A stretch of DNA of 64,000 nucleotides. Source: Paenibacillus sp. 19GGS1-52 (lineage in GTDB: Bacteria; Bacillota; Bacilli; Paenibacillales; Paenibacillaceae). The stretch lies in assembly GCF_022369515.1 (NCBI RefSeq), contig NZ_CP059724.1:5270001-5334000 (forward strand). The letters are read 5' to 3'. The translations under genes and the position numbers were made by a program. Under the pieces are notes generated by a model. The model saw only the letters and a list, made by a program, of their open reading frames with translations. It ran no database searches and was not told the origin of the DNA. How positions within the stretch are numbered: the first letter of the stretch is position 1; every line of letters starts with the position of its first letter. Of this stretch, positions 17,674-27,766 are shown piece by piece.

Positions 17674-18107
17674 TATTCAACGCCTCCTTCAAAGAGAGCA
17701 ATAATATCAGCCGGAGTAGTAGCATTCATTACCCGATCAAGTGCACCATCTTCGGAGAAAATCATGGCTACATTCGTCAGTACTTCCATGTGTCCATCTC
17801 CCGCAGCTGCAATGCCAATGACGACAAAAGCGGGTTCATCTCCGCCAAAATCAACGCCATCCGGGAAGCGAACTACAGATAACCCAGTAGATTTGATAAA
17901 AGGTCTGGCCTCCTTGGTGCCGTGCGGAATTGCAAGCCCTTCGCCCATATAGGTCGATACTACCTCTTCACGCTCCAGCATCTTAGGGATATATTCCTCA
18001 GTAACATGTCCTGCAGCAACAAGCAGCTTACCCGCCATTGTGATGGCTTCGTATTTATCTTTTGCGGCACCATTCATTATTACTTTATCTTCTGACAGTA
18101 TACTCAT
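17673..18107 (-). CDS. mtlF: PTS mannitol-specific EIIA component
   Basis: 144 residues, a single EIIA(Mtl/Fru) domain that passes phosphate from HPr to the EIIB domain of MtlA. The phosphorylated His is in GLAIPHGT (about residue 62). Start is ATG 18107 (MSILSEDKVIM), with GAGAG upstream; an earlier in-frame ATG at 18140 overlaps mtlR and is less likely. It sits between mtlR and mtlD. Confidence 0.95.
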   Translation of the reverse strand: MSILSEDKVIMNGAAKDKYEAITMAGKLLVAAGHVTEEYIPKMLEREEVVSTYMGEGLAIPHGTKEARPFIKSTGLSVVRFPDGVDFGGDEPAFVVIGIAAAGDGHMEVLTNVAMIFSEDGALDRVMNATTPADIIALFEGGVE

Positions 18108-18123
18108 ATGATTTCTCTCGCTT

Positions 18124-20190
18124 TCAAATTTTATTTTCAAAAAAACGCAGAAGCTCTGACGATAAGTATCGCCTGATCTCCGACTCCGTCCGTTCTTCCA
18201 ACAACTTGACTAATTCAGAATTCAGCAGCAAGGCGCTAATTTCACTGAGCACTTCGAGACTCTCCTTAGACAACTTACGCGGGGCAAGCATGAGCAGAAT
18301 CACTCTGACTTCAGTATCCCCCTCCAGTTGAACTGGCTGTCTCAGACGATATAAAGTCAACGAGGACATATGAATGTGACTGCTCCGTGTATGGAAAAGC
18401 GCGAGTCTTGTATCCGGGATGACTTGACTGGCCATTCTTTCCCGCTCCAGCAGACGCTCCAGCAGAATATCAGCATCTCCGATCACACCGCTGCCATTCA
18501 GCATATCCAGCATTTCCGACAGTGTTGCTCGCAGGCTCATTCCGGTGTTATCCAACGGGTGAAACCGGAAGCGTTCGAGCAAACTAACCATCTCATCCAA
18601 AATGCTTTTATGACTCTTCATTCTATCTAATGCCGCTTCCTCCTGTACCGATTTGTCAGGTTCGCCGGGTGAAGAAATCTTTCGCTCACTCAATGTAGTA
18701 TTCTGAATATAGTTCAGCAGCTTTTCTATTTCTTCCCCTGACAGCAGGGGGCTAATTTTGATATACCGGTCTTTATCCAGTGGAAGATCAATCGTTGAAA
18801 TAATCAGATCATAGGTATCCTCTGGCAGCCGTGCAGCCTCGTACCAGGAAATATTCCGCAAAATTTCAATCTGCGGCATCTCCTTCGTAAGCCTTGTAGC
18901 CAATAGCCGGGAAGAGCTTAACCCACTGGCACAGACGAGAATTGCCCGTACATTACGCCTAAGTTGATTCAATCTTTCCACGGATGCACCAAAGTGCATC
19001 ACCAGAAATCCGATTTCCTCATCCGGAATTTCCGGCTCCATCTGCAAATCCTCAACCGCTGCCCGGATGATATTGAATAAGTATTCGTAATCTCTGCGTA
19101 TGGGTCCGAGAAGGGGATTCCGTATACGGGTTCCTTCACGAATCCGTTTCAACGCCGGATCAATATGCTCAAGCAGACCTTCTCGTAGCGAGCGATCGCT
19201 TTGGAAGGAAATCCCCGTCCGCTTCACAACACTCTCCGTCAGTCTATATACAATTTCCATCAACTCAATATCTCCATAAGCAAAGCCTGCAGAGGAGAAT
19301 GAATCCTGAACCTGGTCAAATAATCCGGCAATATAAACAATTTCAACCGCTGGAAAATGCAGACCCAAAGTCTCACCTAGCCGCTGCACATAAATCTCCG
19401 CACCTGCAATATTACGATGATCAGACAAACGTGCATACCCCGCCTCTTCAGCGCTATCAACACCTCTGTCTATCTCTATCCGCCTTGCAGTAACAGCCAG
19501 ACCCAGCAGCAGCTCCATGTATACAATTTCCGGGAGTTCAGTTGTCCATTTCCACTCCATGTCCCATAACGTATTCTCCACGTCCATAAGATTACTCTTA
19601 CCTACCGTGGACAAAAGCATCTTGAATATTGGATTCACATCAAGCTGCAAATTATGGCCTACCAAATCTGACAAATCAAGATGTTCAGCAGCCAGTCGGC
19701 AGATGGCCCGGCGTTTGTCTATCTCAGAACCGGTGATCTCCACACCGTATCCTCTTCTGCGTACCAGAAGTAAACCGAACTTTCGTACCCATGGCTCGAG
19801 TTCATCCAGATCATAGCTGATCGATGCAACGGTTACCTTCAAAGAATGAGCGAGGGAGTAGAGCTTCACAGGCTCCACCGCCTCCAGTAGAGCACATAAC
19901 TCATATACTTTACGATCCTCGCCCGAGTACTCCGCCAGCTTTTCTTCCCGCAAAAAAAGACGCAGTTTCTCAAGACCGGCCTCAGGACCGTTCAATTGAA
20001 GGCCTTTTCCTGATTTCCTGCTCAAATCCAGCCCGAAATCCTGCAGGATCAACTCGATGTCTTCCATTTCCCGATGAACGGTTCTCACGCTTACACCGGT
20101 ACCTGCCGCAATTTCAGCCGCCGTAATTCCCTCACTCACTCCTAAGAGGAGCAATATCATCTGGCGTTGCCTGGCGGTAATTTTCCTCAT
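18124..20190 (-). CDS. mtlR: PRD-containing transcriptional activator of the mannitol operon
   Basis: 688 residues with the MtlR layout: DeoR-type HTH at 1-60 (GVSEGITAAEIAAGTGVSVRTVHREM), a second helix-turn-helix (about 85-150), PRD1 and PRD2 (about 185-400), an EIIB(Gat)-like domain at about 405-490 (AILVCASGLSSSRLLATRL, with a Cys), and a C-terminal EIIA(Mtl)-like domain (about 540-685, LALFHTRSSHI). Activity in this family is set by HPr- and EII-dependent phosphorylation of PRD and EIIB sites. It lies between mtlA and mtlF on the same strand. Confidence 0.95.
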   Translation of the reverse strand: MRKITARQRQMILLLLGVSEGITAAEIAAGTGVSVRTVHREMEDIELILQDFGLDLSRKSGKGLQLNGPEAGLEKLRLFLREEKLAEYSGEDRKVYELCALLEAVEPVKLYSLAHSLKVTVASISYDLDELEPWVRKFGLLLVRRRGYGVEITGSEIDKRRAICRLAAEHLDLSDLVGHNLQLDVNPIFKMLLSTVGKSNLMDVENTLWDMEWKWTTELPEIVYMELLLGLAVTARRIEIDRGVDSAEEAGYARLSDHRNIAGAEIYVQRLGETLGLHFPAVEIVYIAGLFDQVQDSFSSAGFAYGDIELMEIVYRLTESVVKRTGISFQSDRSLREGLLEHIDPALKRIREGTRIRNPLLGPIRRDYEYLFNIIRAAVEDLQMEPEIPDEEIGFLVMHFGASVERLNQLRRNVRAILVCASGLSSSRLLATRLTKEMPQIEILRNISWYEAARLPEDTYDLIISTIDLPLDKDRYIKISPLLSGEEIEKLLNYIQNTTLSERKISSPGEPDKSVQEEAALDRMKSHKSILDEMVSLLERFRFHPLDNTGMSLRATLSEMLDMLNGSGVIGDADILLERLLERERMASQVIPDTRLALFHTRSSHIHMSSLTLYRLRQPVQLEGDTEVRVILLMLAPRKLSKESLEVLSEISALLLNSELVKLLEERTESEIRRYLSSELLRFFENKI

Positions 20191-20221
20191 ATCTGGGGAC
20201 CCTCACCTTAAATGGAGACAA

Positions 20222-20244
20222 ACGCTGGCTTTGTCAGCCAGCGT
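20222..20244 (-). terminator. Hairpin between mtlA and mtlR
   Basis: ACGCTGGCT and AGCCAGCGT form a perfect 9-bp stem with a 5-base loop in the 107-base mtlA-mtlR gap. The base run after it on the minus strand is only TTTGTC, so it is probably a leaky terminator or an mRNA-stabilising element that keeps mtlR expression below mtlA. Confidence 0.65.
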
Positions 20245-20297
20245 CTCCTATATTCACCATTTTATACGTTTAAAATATCAATGTACAATTTCGCCAC

Positions 20298-21740
20298 TTA
20301 CTTCAGACGTTCCACGAGTTCATCATATTTAGGACTCTTCAGGAAGTTGTCAATAGAGATGTGCTCTGCATTTGGACTGTTGGCAATTGCACGATCTGTC
20401 AGCGTCTTCTGGGTAACCACGATATCGGCGTCTGCCGGAATTTCACTGACTGCAGAGTTAACGACTGTAATGTTAATACCTGCTGCTTGCAATTTCTTTC
20501 TAAGTACAGAAGCGCCCATGGCACTGGAACCCATACCTGCGTCGCAAGCGAAGACAATTTTGTTAACATCAGCTTTGTTGCGAACATTAGCTGCAATAAT
20601 AGGGGATGTAGCTGCAGTCTGAGCAGCTGTACCAGCAGTTTTCATGTCTTTGACTTTAGCTGCTGCTGCTTCCAAATCCATCTCTTCTTCATCGTTCTTG
20701 CGCACTGTCTTCAGAAGTACGGAAGCCAGCAGGAAGGATACGACCGTTGCTACAACGACACCGGACAGCATCGGTAGATAGCCACCCTTTGGCGTCATGG
20801 CGAAGTAAGCAAAGATACTACCAGGCGATGGTGAAGCTACCAGACCTGCACCAAGCAATTGGAAAGTAAACGTACCGGAAACACCACCGCCGATAACTGC
20901 CAGGATCAGACGGGGATTCATCAAGATGTACGGGAAGTAAATTTCATGAATACCACCCAGGAAGTGAATGATGATCGCCCCTGGAGCGGAAGATTTAGCA
21001 GAACCACGACCCACTAGCCAGTAAGCAAGCAAGATACCAAGACCAGGACCTGGGTTGGATTCCAGCATGAACAGAATGGATTTACCTACCTTTGAGGCCT
21101 CGCCAAGGGCGATAGGACTAAGGATACCTTGGTTAATTGCGTTGTTCAGGAATAATACTTTTGCTGGCTCAATGATGATGTTGATCAGAGGCAGCAGATT
21201 ATGGTCAACCAGGACTTGAACACCATCGGACAGGACGTTGGTCAGACCTTGAATTACCGGTCCAATACCTTTGAGTGCGCCTATTGAAAGTGCACCACCG
21301 ATAATACCAAGCGAGAAGTTGTTGACCAGCATTTCGAAACCAGCTTTGATTTTGCCTTCGACTGCTTTATCAAACTGCATTAGAATCCATGCGGACAAAG
21401 GACCCACGATCATAGCTCCGAGGAACATTGGCACCGTTGTACCCACGATAACCCCCATGGTTACTGTTGCACCGATAACGCCTCCGCGTTTGCCGTGTAC
21501 CATTGTACCGCCTGTATAACCAATCAGCAGCGGCAGCAGGTAGGTAATCATTGGTCCTACCAGTGCGGCAAGACTTGCATTTGGAATCCAGCCTGTTGGA
21601 ATAAATAATGCCGTAATTAAACCCCATGCGATAAAAGCGCCGATATTCGGCAATACCATACCGCTGAGCATGCGGCCGAATTGTTGAAGTTTCACCCTTG
21701 CACCACCGGATGAAGTTTGCTTAGTTGCCGTTGTGGCCAT
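20298..21740 (-). CDS. mtlA: PTS mannitol transporter EIICB
   Basis: 480 residues: a membrane EIIC domain (about 20-345, including NIGAFIAWGLITALF and the substrate motif region GGIHEIYFPY) and a cytosolic EIIB domain (about 392-480) with phospho-Cys about 399 in KIVFACDAGMGSS. It imports mannitol as mannitol 1-phosphate. The separate mtlF supplies EIIA. The ribosome-binding site is AAGGGGGC. It is the first gene of the operon, with cre-like sites upstream. Confidence 0.97.
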   Translation of the reverse strand: MATTATKQTSSGGARVKLQQFGRMLSGMVLPNIGAFIAWGLITALFIPTGWIPNASLAALVGPMITYLLPLLIGYTGGTMVHGKRGGVIGATVTMGVIVGTTVPMFLGAMIVGPLSAWILMQFDKAVEGKIKAGFEMLVNNFSLGIIGGALSIGALKGIGPVIQGLTNVLSDGVQVLVDHNLLPLINIIIEPAKVLFLNNAINQGILSPIALGEASKVGKSILFMLESNPGPGLGILLAYWLVGRGSAKSSAPGAIIIHFLGGIHEIYFPYILMNPRLILAVIGGGVSGTFTFQLLGAGLVASPSPGSIFAYFAMTPKGGYLPMLSGVVVATVVSFLLASVLLKTVRKNDEEEMDLEAAAAKVKDMKTAGTAAQTAATSPIIAANVRNKADVNKIVFACDAGMGSSAMGASVLRKKLQAAGINITVVNSAVSEIPADADIVVTQKTLTDRAIANSPNAEHISIDNFLKSPKYDELVERLK

Positions 21741-21827
21741 TTGAAATGCCCCCTTAAATTATTGAATGGGACTCCTTTGCTGTTAAGCTTTGTTAAAGGT
21801 CATCCCCTATGTACACATCCTAAATCA

Positions 21828-21903
21828 AAGCGCTTTCTTTGTCACCAAATTGAAAACACGGTTTCGTCATGAACGTTGTTGACAACATTTAAGAGCGCTT
21901 TCT
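21828..21903. promoter_or_regulatory. mtlA control region with two cre-like sites
   Basis: AAAGCGCTTT at 21828-21837 and AGAGCGCTTTCT at 21892-21903 resemble the CcpA operator core and are 64 bases apart, upstream of mtlA. Between them on the minus strand is TTGTCAACAACGTTCATGACGA-like sequence with a TTGTCA that could be a -35 box or part of an MtlR site. Catabolite repression of mannitol uptake by CcpA is well established in Bacillales; the exact sites here are inferred. Confidence 0.55.
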
Positions 21904-21979
21904 AAGAAGAAACGGAAGCCCGCATAGATCGCTTGGCTCCCGCAATTTCACCTGTATTAAATTTCGAATTCAATATTTG

Positions 21980-22973
<994 letters not shown>

Positions 22974-23068
22974 ATTTAAAGTCCCCTTAGAGATCAATTG
23001 TTTACTTATTATACTTACCACGTTATGCATTTCAAAAACATGGATAAGTGTCCAAATATTTAATTATC

Positions 23069-23383
23069 TTAGGCGATTACCTTAAGACCTACTGCCGCCC
23101 CCAGAATCATGAGGATACAAGCAATCCGCCGCAGATCTCGTGCTTCTCCATGCAGCAGCATACCCAGAAATGCTCCTCCGGAGGCGCCGATTCCCGTCCA
23201 CACCGCATAGGCTGTCCCCATTGGCAGGTTCTTCATGGCCAGTGACAGTAGAACAAAGCTCCCTCCAAAACCAAGAAAAAGTTTAACCACACCTTGCCAG
23301 CTGCGTTTCTTATGCAACTGACTAATCATCGTCACCCCATACATTTCGAATAGTCCAGCTATGACAAGAAATAACCAAGCCAT
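23069..23383 (-). CDS. ykkD: SMR guanidinium exporter subunit, YkkD-like
   Basis: 104 residues, four membrane helices, with the conserved membrane Glu in VIAGLFEMYGVTMI and the SMR signature MGTAYAVWTGIGASGGAFLGMLL. It follows its partner with the start codon directly after the partner's stop (TAAATG) and AAGGAGGTG as ribosome-binding site. Preceding riboswitch class indicates that the pair exports guanidinium rather than being a general multidrug pump. Confidence 0.93.
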   Translation of the reverse strand: MAWLFLVIAGLFEMYGVTMISQLHKKRSWQGVVKLFLGFGGSFVLLSLAMKNLPMGTAYAVWTGIGASGGAFLGMLLHGEARDLRRIACILMILGAAVGLKVIA

Positions 23384-23728
23384 TTAGGACACCTCCTTAA
23401 CAGTGTTGTCAGGAGTGACCATTTTTAAGCCTATCACACCGGTTAGCAGCAGAAGCACTAAGATCATCGTCATAAGCTTAAACGGTTCACCAAAGAATAG
23501 AGTGTCCGCTAGCACCGTTCCGGCAGATCCCAGTCCTGCAAATACAGAATATACCGTGCCAACTGGCAGTGTCTTGCTTGCCGAGATCATCACACTGAAG
23601 CTGGCTGCAATCGCTATTACTGTAATAAGCCACTCCCACGGTGTGTCTGCATGCTTCAACCCTATGACCCAAAGCACCTCTAGCACAGCAGCGCCAACAA
23701 CCTTTACCCAGCCTGAATTCCTCTTCAT
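23384..23728 (-). CDS. ykkC: SMR guanidinium exporter subunit, YkkC-like
   Basis: 114 residues, four membrane helices. The essential Glu lies in AAVLEVLWVIGLKHA, and LPVGTVYSVFAGLGSAGTVLAD is the SMR consensus. Paired SMR genes of this kind form a heterodimeric proton-coupled antiporter. The gene starts just after a guanidine-I riboswitch, with GGAGGAG seven or so bases before ATG 23728. Confidence 0.94.
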   Translation of the reverse strand: MKRNSGWVKVVGAAVLEVLWVIGLKHADTPWEWLITVIAIAASFSVMISASKTLPVGTVYSVFAGLGSAGTVLADTLFFGEPFKLMTMILVLLLLTGVIGLKMVTPDNTVKEVS

Positions 23729-23753
23729 TTCTTTCTCCTCCTAACACAAATAA

Positions 23754-23890
23754 GCCCGGAAGGTCATCGTCATCTCTGACGATTCCTCCCGGGCTTTTAT
23801 CCCTCCGTGTAGACACGAGCCTGCTCATTCACAGGTTCATGCGTTTTCCCTCGGACCAGCCAGCCTATGTAGCAACTGCGGAACCCTAGA
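23754..23890 (-). ncRNA. Guanidine-I riboswitch (ykkC-yxkD motif)
   Basis: Reading the minus strand, the conserved core elements occur in order: CTAGGGTTCCG at the 5' end (about 23890), CTGGTCCGAG, then ACACGG and GGGATAAAAGCCCGGGAGG. This is the signature of the guanidine-I aptamer. The 3' part GCCCGGGAGG can also pair with CCTTCCGGGC (23763-23754), forming a stem that ends about 15 bases before the ribosome-binding site of ykkC; this is the likely expression platform, although the T run after it (TTATTTGTG) is weak. A TTGACC hexamer at 23938-23933, inside the end of the GH42 gene, is a candidate -35 box. Confidence 0.95.
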
Positions 23891-23904
23891 AAACAAAACA
23901 ACTA

Positions 23905-25944
23905 TTAAGTTACATCACATGTTAGCAAATTAGGGTCAAAAAAACAACCCTCCAGCACAATCAGTACTCCCCAAGGCTCAAGGACAAGGGAATCAGCCTG
24001 CTTCACAGCAGACCCTGATAAGAGCTCCACACCATCACCATATGCATACACCACGGAAGCCGCCGTTTCCGAGTAATTGAAATAGTAACGTACAGCTTTG
24101 TTATCACTGTTATAACCCGATTTCACGATGATTGGATAAGCAAGCTCCTGATTGCTGTCCCATAATCCAGCCTCTTGCACAGCGACTTTCAGCACACTTC
24201 CTGCTACATCAGGGCTTGTCATACATCCCATATAAGTCGCTGTCCCCTGACCATAACGGTTGCGAGTCACAGCGGCGTATGCGCCCCAATGCGGATGATC
24301 GTAACTTAGCAGCACCTCAGCCGTGGTCGGAGTGAGCAATTCCATCCAAGTTTCTATCCTTCTATCCTCTGTTCCCAGATCCAGACTGCCACTCTTCAAG
24401 CCCACCTCATGAGGGGTAACGAACATGCTGTAGCCTATACCACAGGCCTCACTGATGATCCCCGGCTGCTGAGTGCTCCGAACCTTGACGTTCTCATTGG
24501 CAAAGCCGCTTTTGAAGGAATACACTACATGTCCGCCTTGGTGCACATAGTCATTCAATTGCTCCAAATGTACATCCTCCACGGCATAAAGCGCCGGAAC
24601 TACAATCAGGCTGTATTGGCTTAGATTATGAAATGAAGGCTGAATAAAATCACATTCGACATTCATCCGGTACAATTCATCATACAGCCAGCGTACTACA
24701 TCGTTATAAGTCTTCCCGTCAGGCAGCTTGAACCATTCCATCGCCGTCAATGCCTCGTTGCTGACCATCACGGCAACCCTATTCTCCTTGCGCAAATCGA
24801 CTAGCTGCTGACTTAAAGCTTGGAAATCCCGGCCAATCGTCATAGCCTCGTTGTATACCGGATTGGGCTTGAAATCATGGCTCAACAGGCCTTTCCAATA
24901 GGTCTCGAACGAATTATGGATGGAGTGCCAATGCCAGTATGCTACCATGTTCGCACCAGAGGCGAGATGGCTGAAGGCTTGTTGCCTTAATTGACCTGGA
25001 AACGGAGTCCAGTTAGGAAAGGCTTGCGCCTGTGTCTCCAGAACAAGGTAATTGCTGCGCTTCAGCGACCGTGCCATATCGCCGCCAAAAGATATCTCCG
25101 TGCCAGTCAGCTCATGCTGAGACGGATGGTAAATATCCACACCAACAATATCAAAAGGCTCGGCCGCGGCAAAATGATCTACTGACGGCTGCACACCAAA
25201 CGAATATCCCCGCCACTCAAAATCAAAATTCTGCGTCACAAATTGTCCGGGTTGTTTAAACTCATTCACCAGTGCTACCTGCCAAGCCAGAAATTGGTTA
25301 ACCAGCCCTCGCTGAAATTTGGCGAACTCCGCCCCAAGACTGCCATTAATGGTACCAACCACCGAAGGAAAGTCCTCCCAGCTGTTGATCCGGTTGCTCC
25401 AGTAATCCAGACCGAAACACTCATTGATATTCTCCAGCGTGCCGAATTTCTCACGCATATATTTGACGAACTGCAGCTGAACATTATCACCTGCAGTATC
25501 ATAGTGCTTAGTCTCGTTATCGGTCTGATAGCCGATGACCGCAGGATGCTTGCTCACGCGGCCAATCAGCTTGCGGATAATCCGCTCCGCATGGAACAGA
25601 TAGACTGGATTCGTGATGTCCATAATCTGGCGGGCGCCATAACGTCCGAGCCCTCTGGGAGTTACTGCCAATACATCCGGATGCTCCTTGACCAGCCAAG
25701 TCGGGACGGCGTAAGTAGGTGTCCCCACAATAACTTCAATTCCGGCAGCGTACATAGCGTCCAGTACTCGGTCCACCGAAGTAAAGTCGAATACGCCATT
25801 TTGCGGCTCATGGGTACTCCAGGTGGACTCCGCAATGCGGACTACGTTAATGCCAGCTTCCTTCATCATGGCGATATCTTCAGCGAGTCGCTCATAAGGC
25901 ATATATTCATCGTAATAGGCAACGCCATACCGTAGTTTACTCAT
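23905..25944 (-). CDS. Beta-galactosidase, GH42
   Basis: 679 residues with the three-domain GH42 layout: TIM barrel (1-390), trimerisation domain (about 395-600) and C-terminal beta domain. The acid/base is Glu144 in YQTDNETKHY and the nucleophile Glu303 in NYLVLETQAQAF. No signal peptide, so it works on imported galacto-oligosaccharides. It is the last gene of the first ABC unit, 20 bases after the permease. Its 3' end lies 15 bases from the guanidine riboswitch with no terminator between, so read-through into the ykk genes would still be under riboswitch control. Confidence 0.95.
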   Translation of the reverse strand: MSKLRYGVAYYDEYMPYERLAEDIAMMKEAGINVVRIAESTWSTHEPQNGVFDFTSVDRVLDAMYAAGIEVIVGTPTYAVPTWLVKEHPDVLAVTPRGLGRYGARQIMDITNPVYLFHAERIIRKLIGRVSKHPAVIGYQTDNETKHYDTAGDNVQLQFVKYMREKFGTLENINECFGLDYWSNRINSWEDFPSVVGTINGSLGAEFAKFQRGLVNQFLAWQVALVNEFKQPGQFVTQNFDFEWRGYSFGVQPSVDHFAAAEPFDIVGVDIYHPSQHELTGTEISFGGDMARSLKRSNYLVLETQAQAFPNWTPFPGQLRQQAFSHLASGANMVAYWHWHSIHNSFETYWKGLLSHDFKPNPVYNEAMTIGRDFQALSQQLVDLRKENRVAVMVSNEALTAMEWFKLPDGKTYNDVVRWLYDELYRMNVECDFIQPSFHNLSQYSLIVVPALYAVEDVHLEQLNDYVHQGGHVVYSFKSGFANENVKVRSTQQPGIISEACGIGYSMFVTPHEVGLKSGSLDLGTEDRRIETWMELLTPTTAEVLLSYDHPHWGAYAAVTRNRYGQGTATYMGCMTSPDVAGSVLKVAVQEAGLWDSNQELAYPIIVKSGYNSDNKAVRYYFNYSETAASVVYAYGDGVELLSGSAVKQADSLVLEPWGVLIVLEGCFFDPNLLTCDVT

Positions 25945-25964
25945 CCTTTTAGATTCCTTTCTGT

Positions 25965-26792
25965 CTAGCCTTTAATTGCACCTTCCGCAATCCCCTGCAT
26001 AATGAATTTTTGGAAGAATGCATAGATGACGATAACCGGAAGTGCAGTCAAGACGAGCGCCGCCAGAATCAGCGACCATTCCTTGTTATATTCGCCAAAC
26101 AACGTGTTCGTGGACAGAATCAGCGTATATTTGGTTGAATCGGTTAGCATAAGTAAAGGCAGTAGAAAGTCATTCCAGATCCACAAAAAGTCGAGAATCG
26201 CAATCGTTACTGTGATGGGCAGCAAGAGCGGAAAGATAATGCGGAAGAAGGTCTGAAATTCTCCACAGCCGTCAATACGTGCGGCTTCTTCCAGCTCGCG
26301 GGGAATGGACTTCACAAACCCATGGTATAGAAAGATCGCCATATTCACGCCAAGGCCGATATAAATAATGGCCAGACCATAGGTACTGCCGCTAACATGC
26401 AGGTTTTTGGCCATCCGGGTCAGTGGAATCATAATGGAATGAAAAGGGACCAGCATCGAAGCAATAAACAGGAAGAAGATCATGTTGCTCAGCCTGCCGC
26501 TAGTTCGTGACAGCTTGTAGCCGGCCAAAGCCGCACAAAACACGATTCCACCTATGCCGATCACAGAAACAATAGCAGAGTTGAGTGTACTATTCAAAAG
26601 ATTGATTTTATCAAAAGCCTGGCTGTAGTTCTCAAAATGCAGCTTGGTGGGCAAAGCTATAAAAGAAGAGAACATCTCTCCCTGCGTCTTCACCGAATTA
26701 ATAACGGCCAGATAGATCGGAAAAAATGAAATGATAGCGCCTACACAAAGAAACAACGTAATGAATAAATCCGTTACTTTTTTCTGTCTCAT
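25965..26792 (-). CDS. Carbohydrate ABC transporter permease, MalG type
   Basis: 275 residues with six membrane helices and the EAA loop ELEEAARIDGCGEFQTFFRIIFPLL that contacts the ATPase. ATG 26792 overlaps the stop of the upstream permease gene (ATGA). It works with the adjacent permease and binding protein to import an oligosaccharide; the downstream GH42 gene suggests a galactoside. No ATPase gene is present in the unit. Confidence 0.95.
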   Translation of the reverse strand: MRQKKVTDLFITLFLCVGAIISFFPIYLAVINSVKTQGEMFSSFIALPTKLHFENYSQAFDKINLLNSTLNSAIVSVIGIGGIVFCAALAGYKLSRTSGRLSNMIFFLFIASMLVPFHSIMIPLTRMAKNLHVSGSTYGLAIIYIGLGVNMAIFLYHGFVKSIPRELEEAARIDGCGEFQTFFRIIFPLLLPITVTIAILDFLWIWNDFLLPLLMLTDSTKYTLILSTNTLFGEYNKEWSLILAALVLTALPVIVIYAFFQKFIMQGIAEGAIKG

Positions 26793-27673
26793 GCTTCCAC
26801 CTCTTTTTTCTTCATGACTCTGATCTGAATGAAGGTGAAGATTAAGATAATAATGAACAGAATGACGGATTTAGCACTTGCATAACCGTAACGGAAATTG
26901 TTGGAGAAAGCTTCTTCATAAATGTTCATCGTTATCACCTGTGTACTGCGTCCGGGACCTCCGCCAGTGAGACCGTAGACCACCTCGTACACTTTAAAGG
27001 CTCCATTAAGAGTGAGAAAGAAACAAATCGTAATTGCATGTGTAATCATCGGCATCGTTACATTACGGAATGCCTGAAATGGGGTTGCTCCATCAATATG
27101 CGCAGCTTCTTTCAAGCTTTGCGGTACGCCCTGCAGAGCTGCCAAATATATAATCATCATATAGCCGACACCATTCCACAGCGATACGATAATAATCGAA
27201 TAGAAAGAATACTTCGGATCTCCAATCCATAACTGATCGAGGAATTTCATAACGGTCTTCTCCGCGATTTGCGGCAGTACCTGAGAGAACACGAAGGTCC
27301 ACATAAAGGCACTTATGATGGTGCTGATCATATTTGGCATAAAGAAGATCGTACGAAAGAAGCCCTTGGTTCTTGTTTTAGATTCAATAAATACGGCTAG
27401 TAATAGAGCCAGCACATTTTGCAGCACAACCATAAATAGCACATATTTAAGTGTAAACAGTAATGAATTCACAAAGTCCGGGTCTTCACGCAGCGCTTCG
27501 ATAAAATTGGCGAGACCATTAAAAGAATAGTTCGGGTTCAACCCGTTCCAGTCCGTAAAGCTGTAATACATGCCGCCAATCGTCGGAATCAGCAGAAACA
27601 AGGTGTAGAAGATAAAAGCAGGTGCAATGAAAGCAAGCAATGAAATATATTTTCTGTAGCTCTTAATAGGCAC
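26789..27673 (-). CDS. Carbohydrate ABC transporter permease, MalF/UgpA type
   Basis: 294 residues, six helices (first at LLAFIAPAFIFYTLFLL) and the EAA motif SLKEAAHIDGATPFQAFRNVTMP. The frame opens further upstream, but GTG 27673 has GAGAGGGG at the right distance and gives the usual short cytosolic N-terminus, so it is preferred. It is followed in overlap by the MalG-type permease gene. Confidence 0.94.
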   Translation of the reverse strand: MPIKSYRKYISLLAFIAPAFIFYTLFLLIPTIGGMYYSFTDWNGLNPNYSFNGLANFIEALREDPDFVNSLLFTLKYVLFMVVLQNVLALLLAVFIESKTRTKGFFRTIFFMPNMISTIISAFMWTFVFSQVLPQIAEKTVMKFLDQLWIGDPKYSFYSIIIVSLWNGVGYMMIIYLAALQGVPQSLKEAAHIDGATPFQAFRNVTMPMITHAITICFFLTLNGAFKVYEVVYGLTGGGPGRSTQVITMNIYEEAFSNNFRYGYASAKSVILFIIILIFTFIQIRVMKKKEVEA

Positions 27674-27709
27674 AGTATGATCCCCTCTCCATGGGTGTGA
27701 ATACAACAA

Positions 27710-27747
27710 GCGGGATGGAGGAAGTTACCCCTCACCTTCCATCCCGC
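27710..27747 (-). terminator. Intercistronic hairpin between binding-protein and permease genes
   Basis: GCGGGATGGA and TCCATCCCGC form a perfect 10-bp stem, extended by GGAAG pairing inside, in the 93-base gap. The following sequence TTGTTGTATT is a poor T tract. Such hairpins usually hold back part of the transcripts or protect the 3' end of the binding-protein mRNA, giving more binding protein than permease. Confidence 0.75.
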
Positions 27748-27766
27748 ACAGTATATTTCAGCTTGC

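Noticed and set aside
23754-23794. Simple transcription terminator after the GH42 gene
   Set aside because: The hairpin is the 3' end and expression platform of the guanidine-I riboswitch; the T tract is weak and the aptamer core precedes it.
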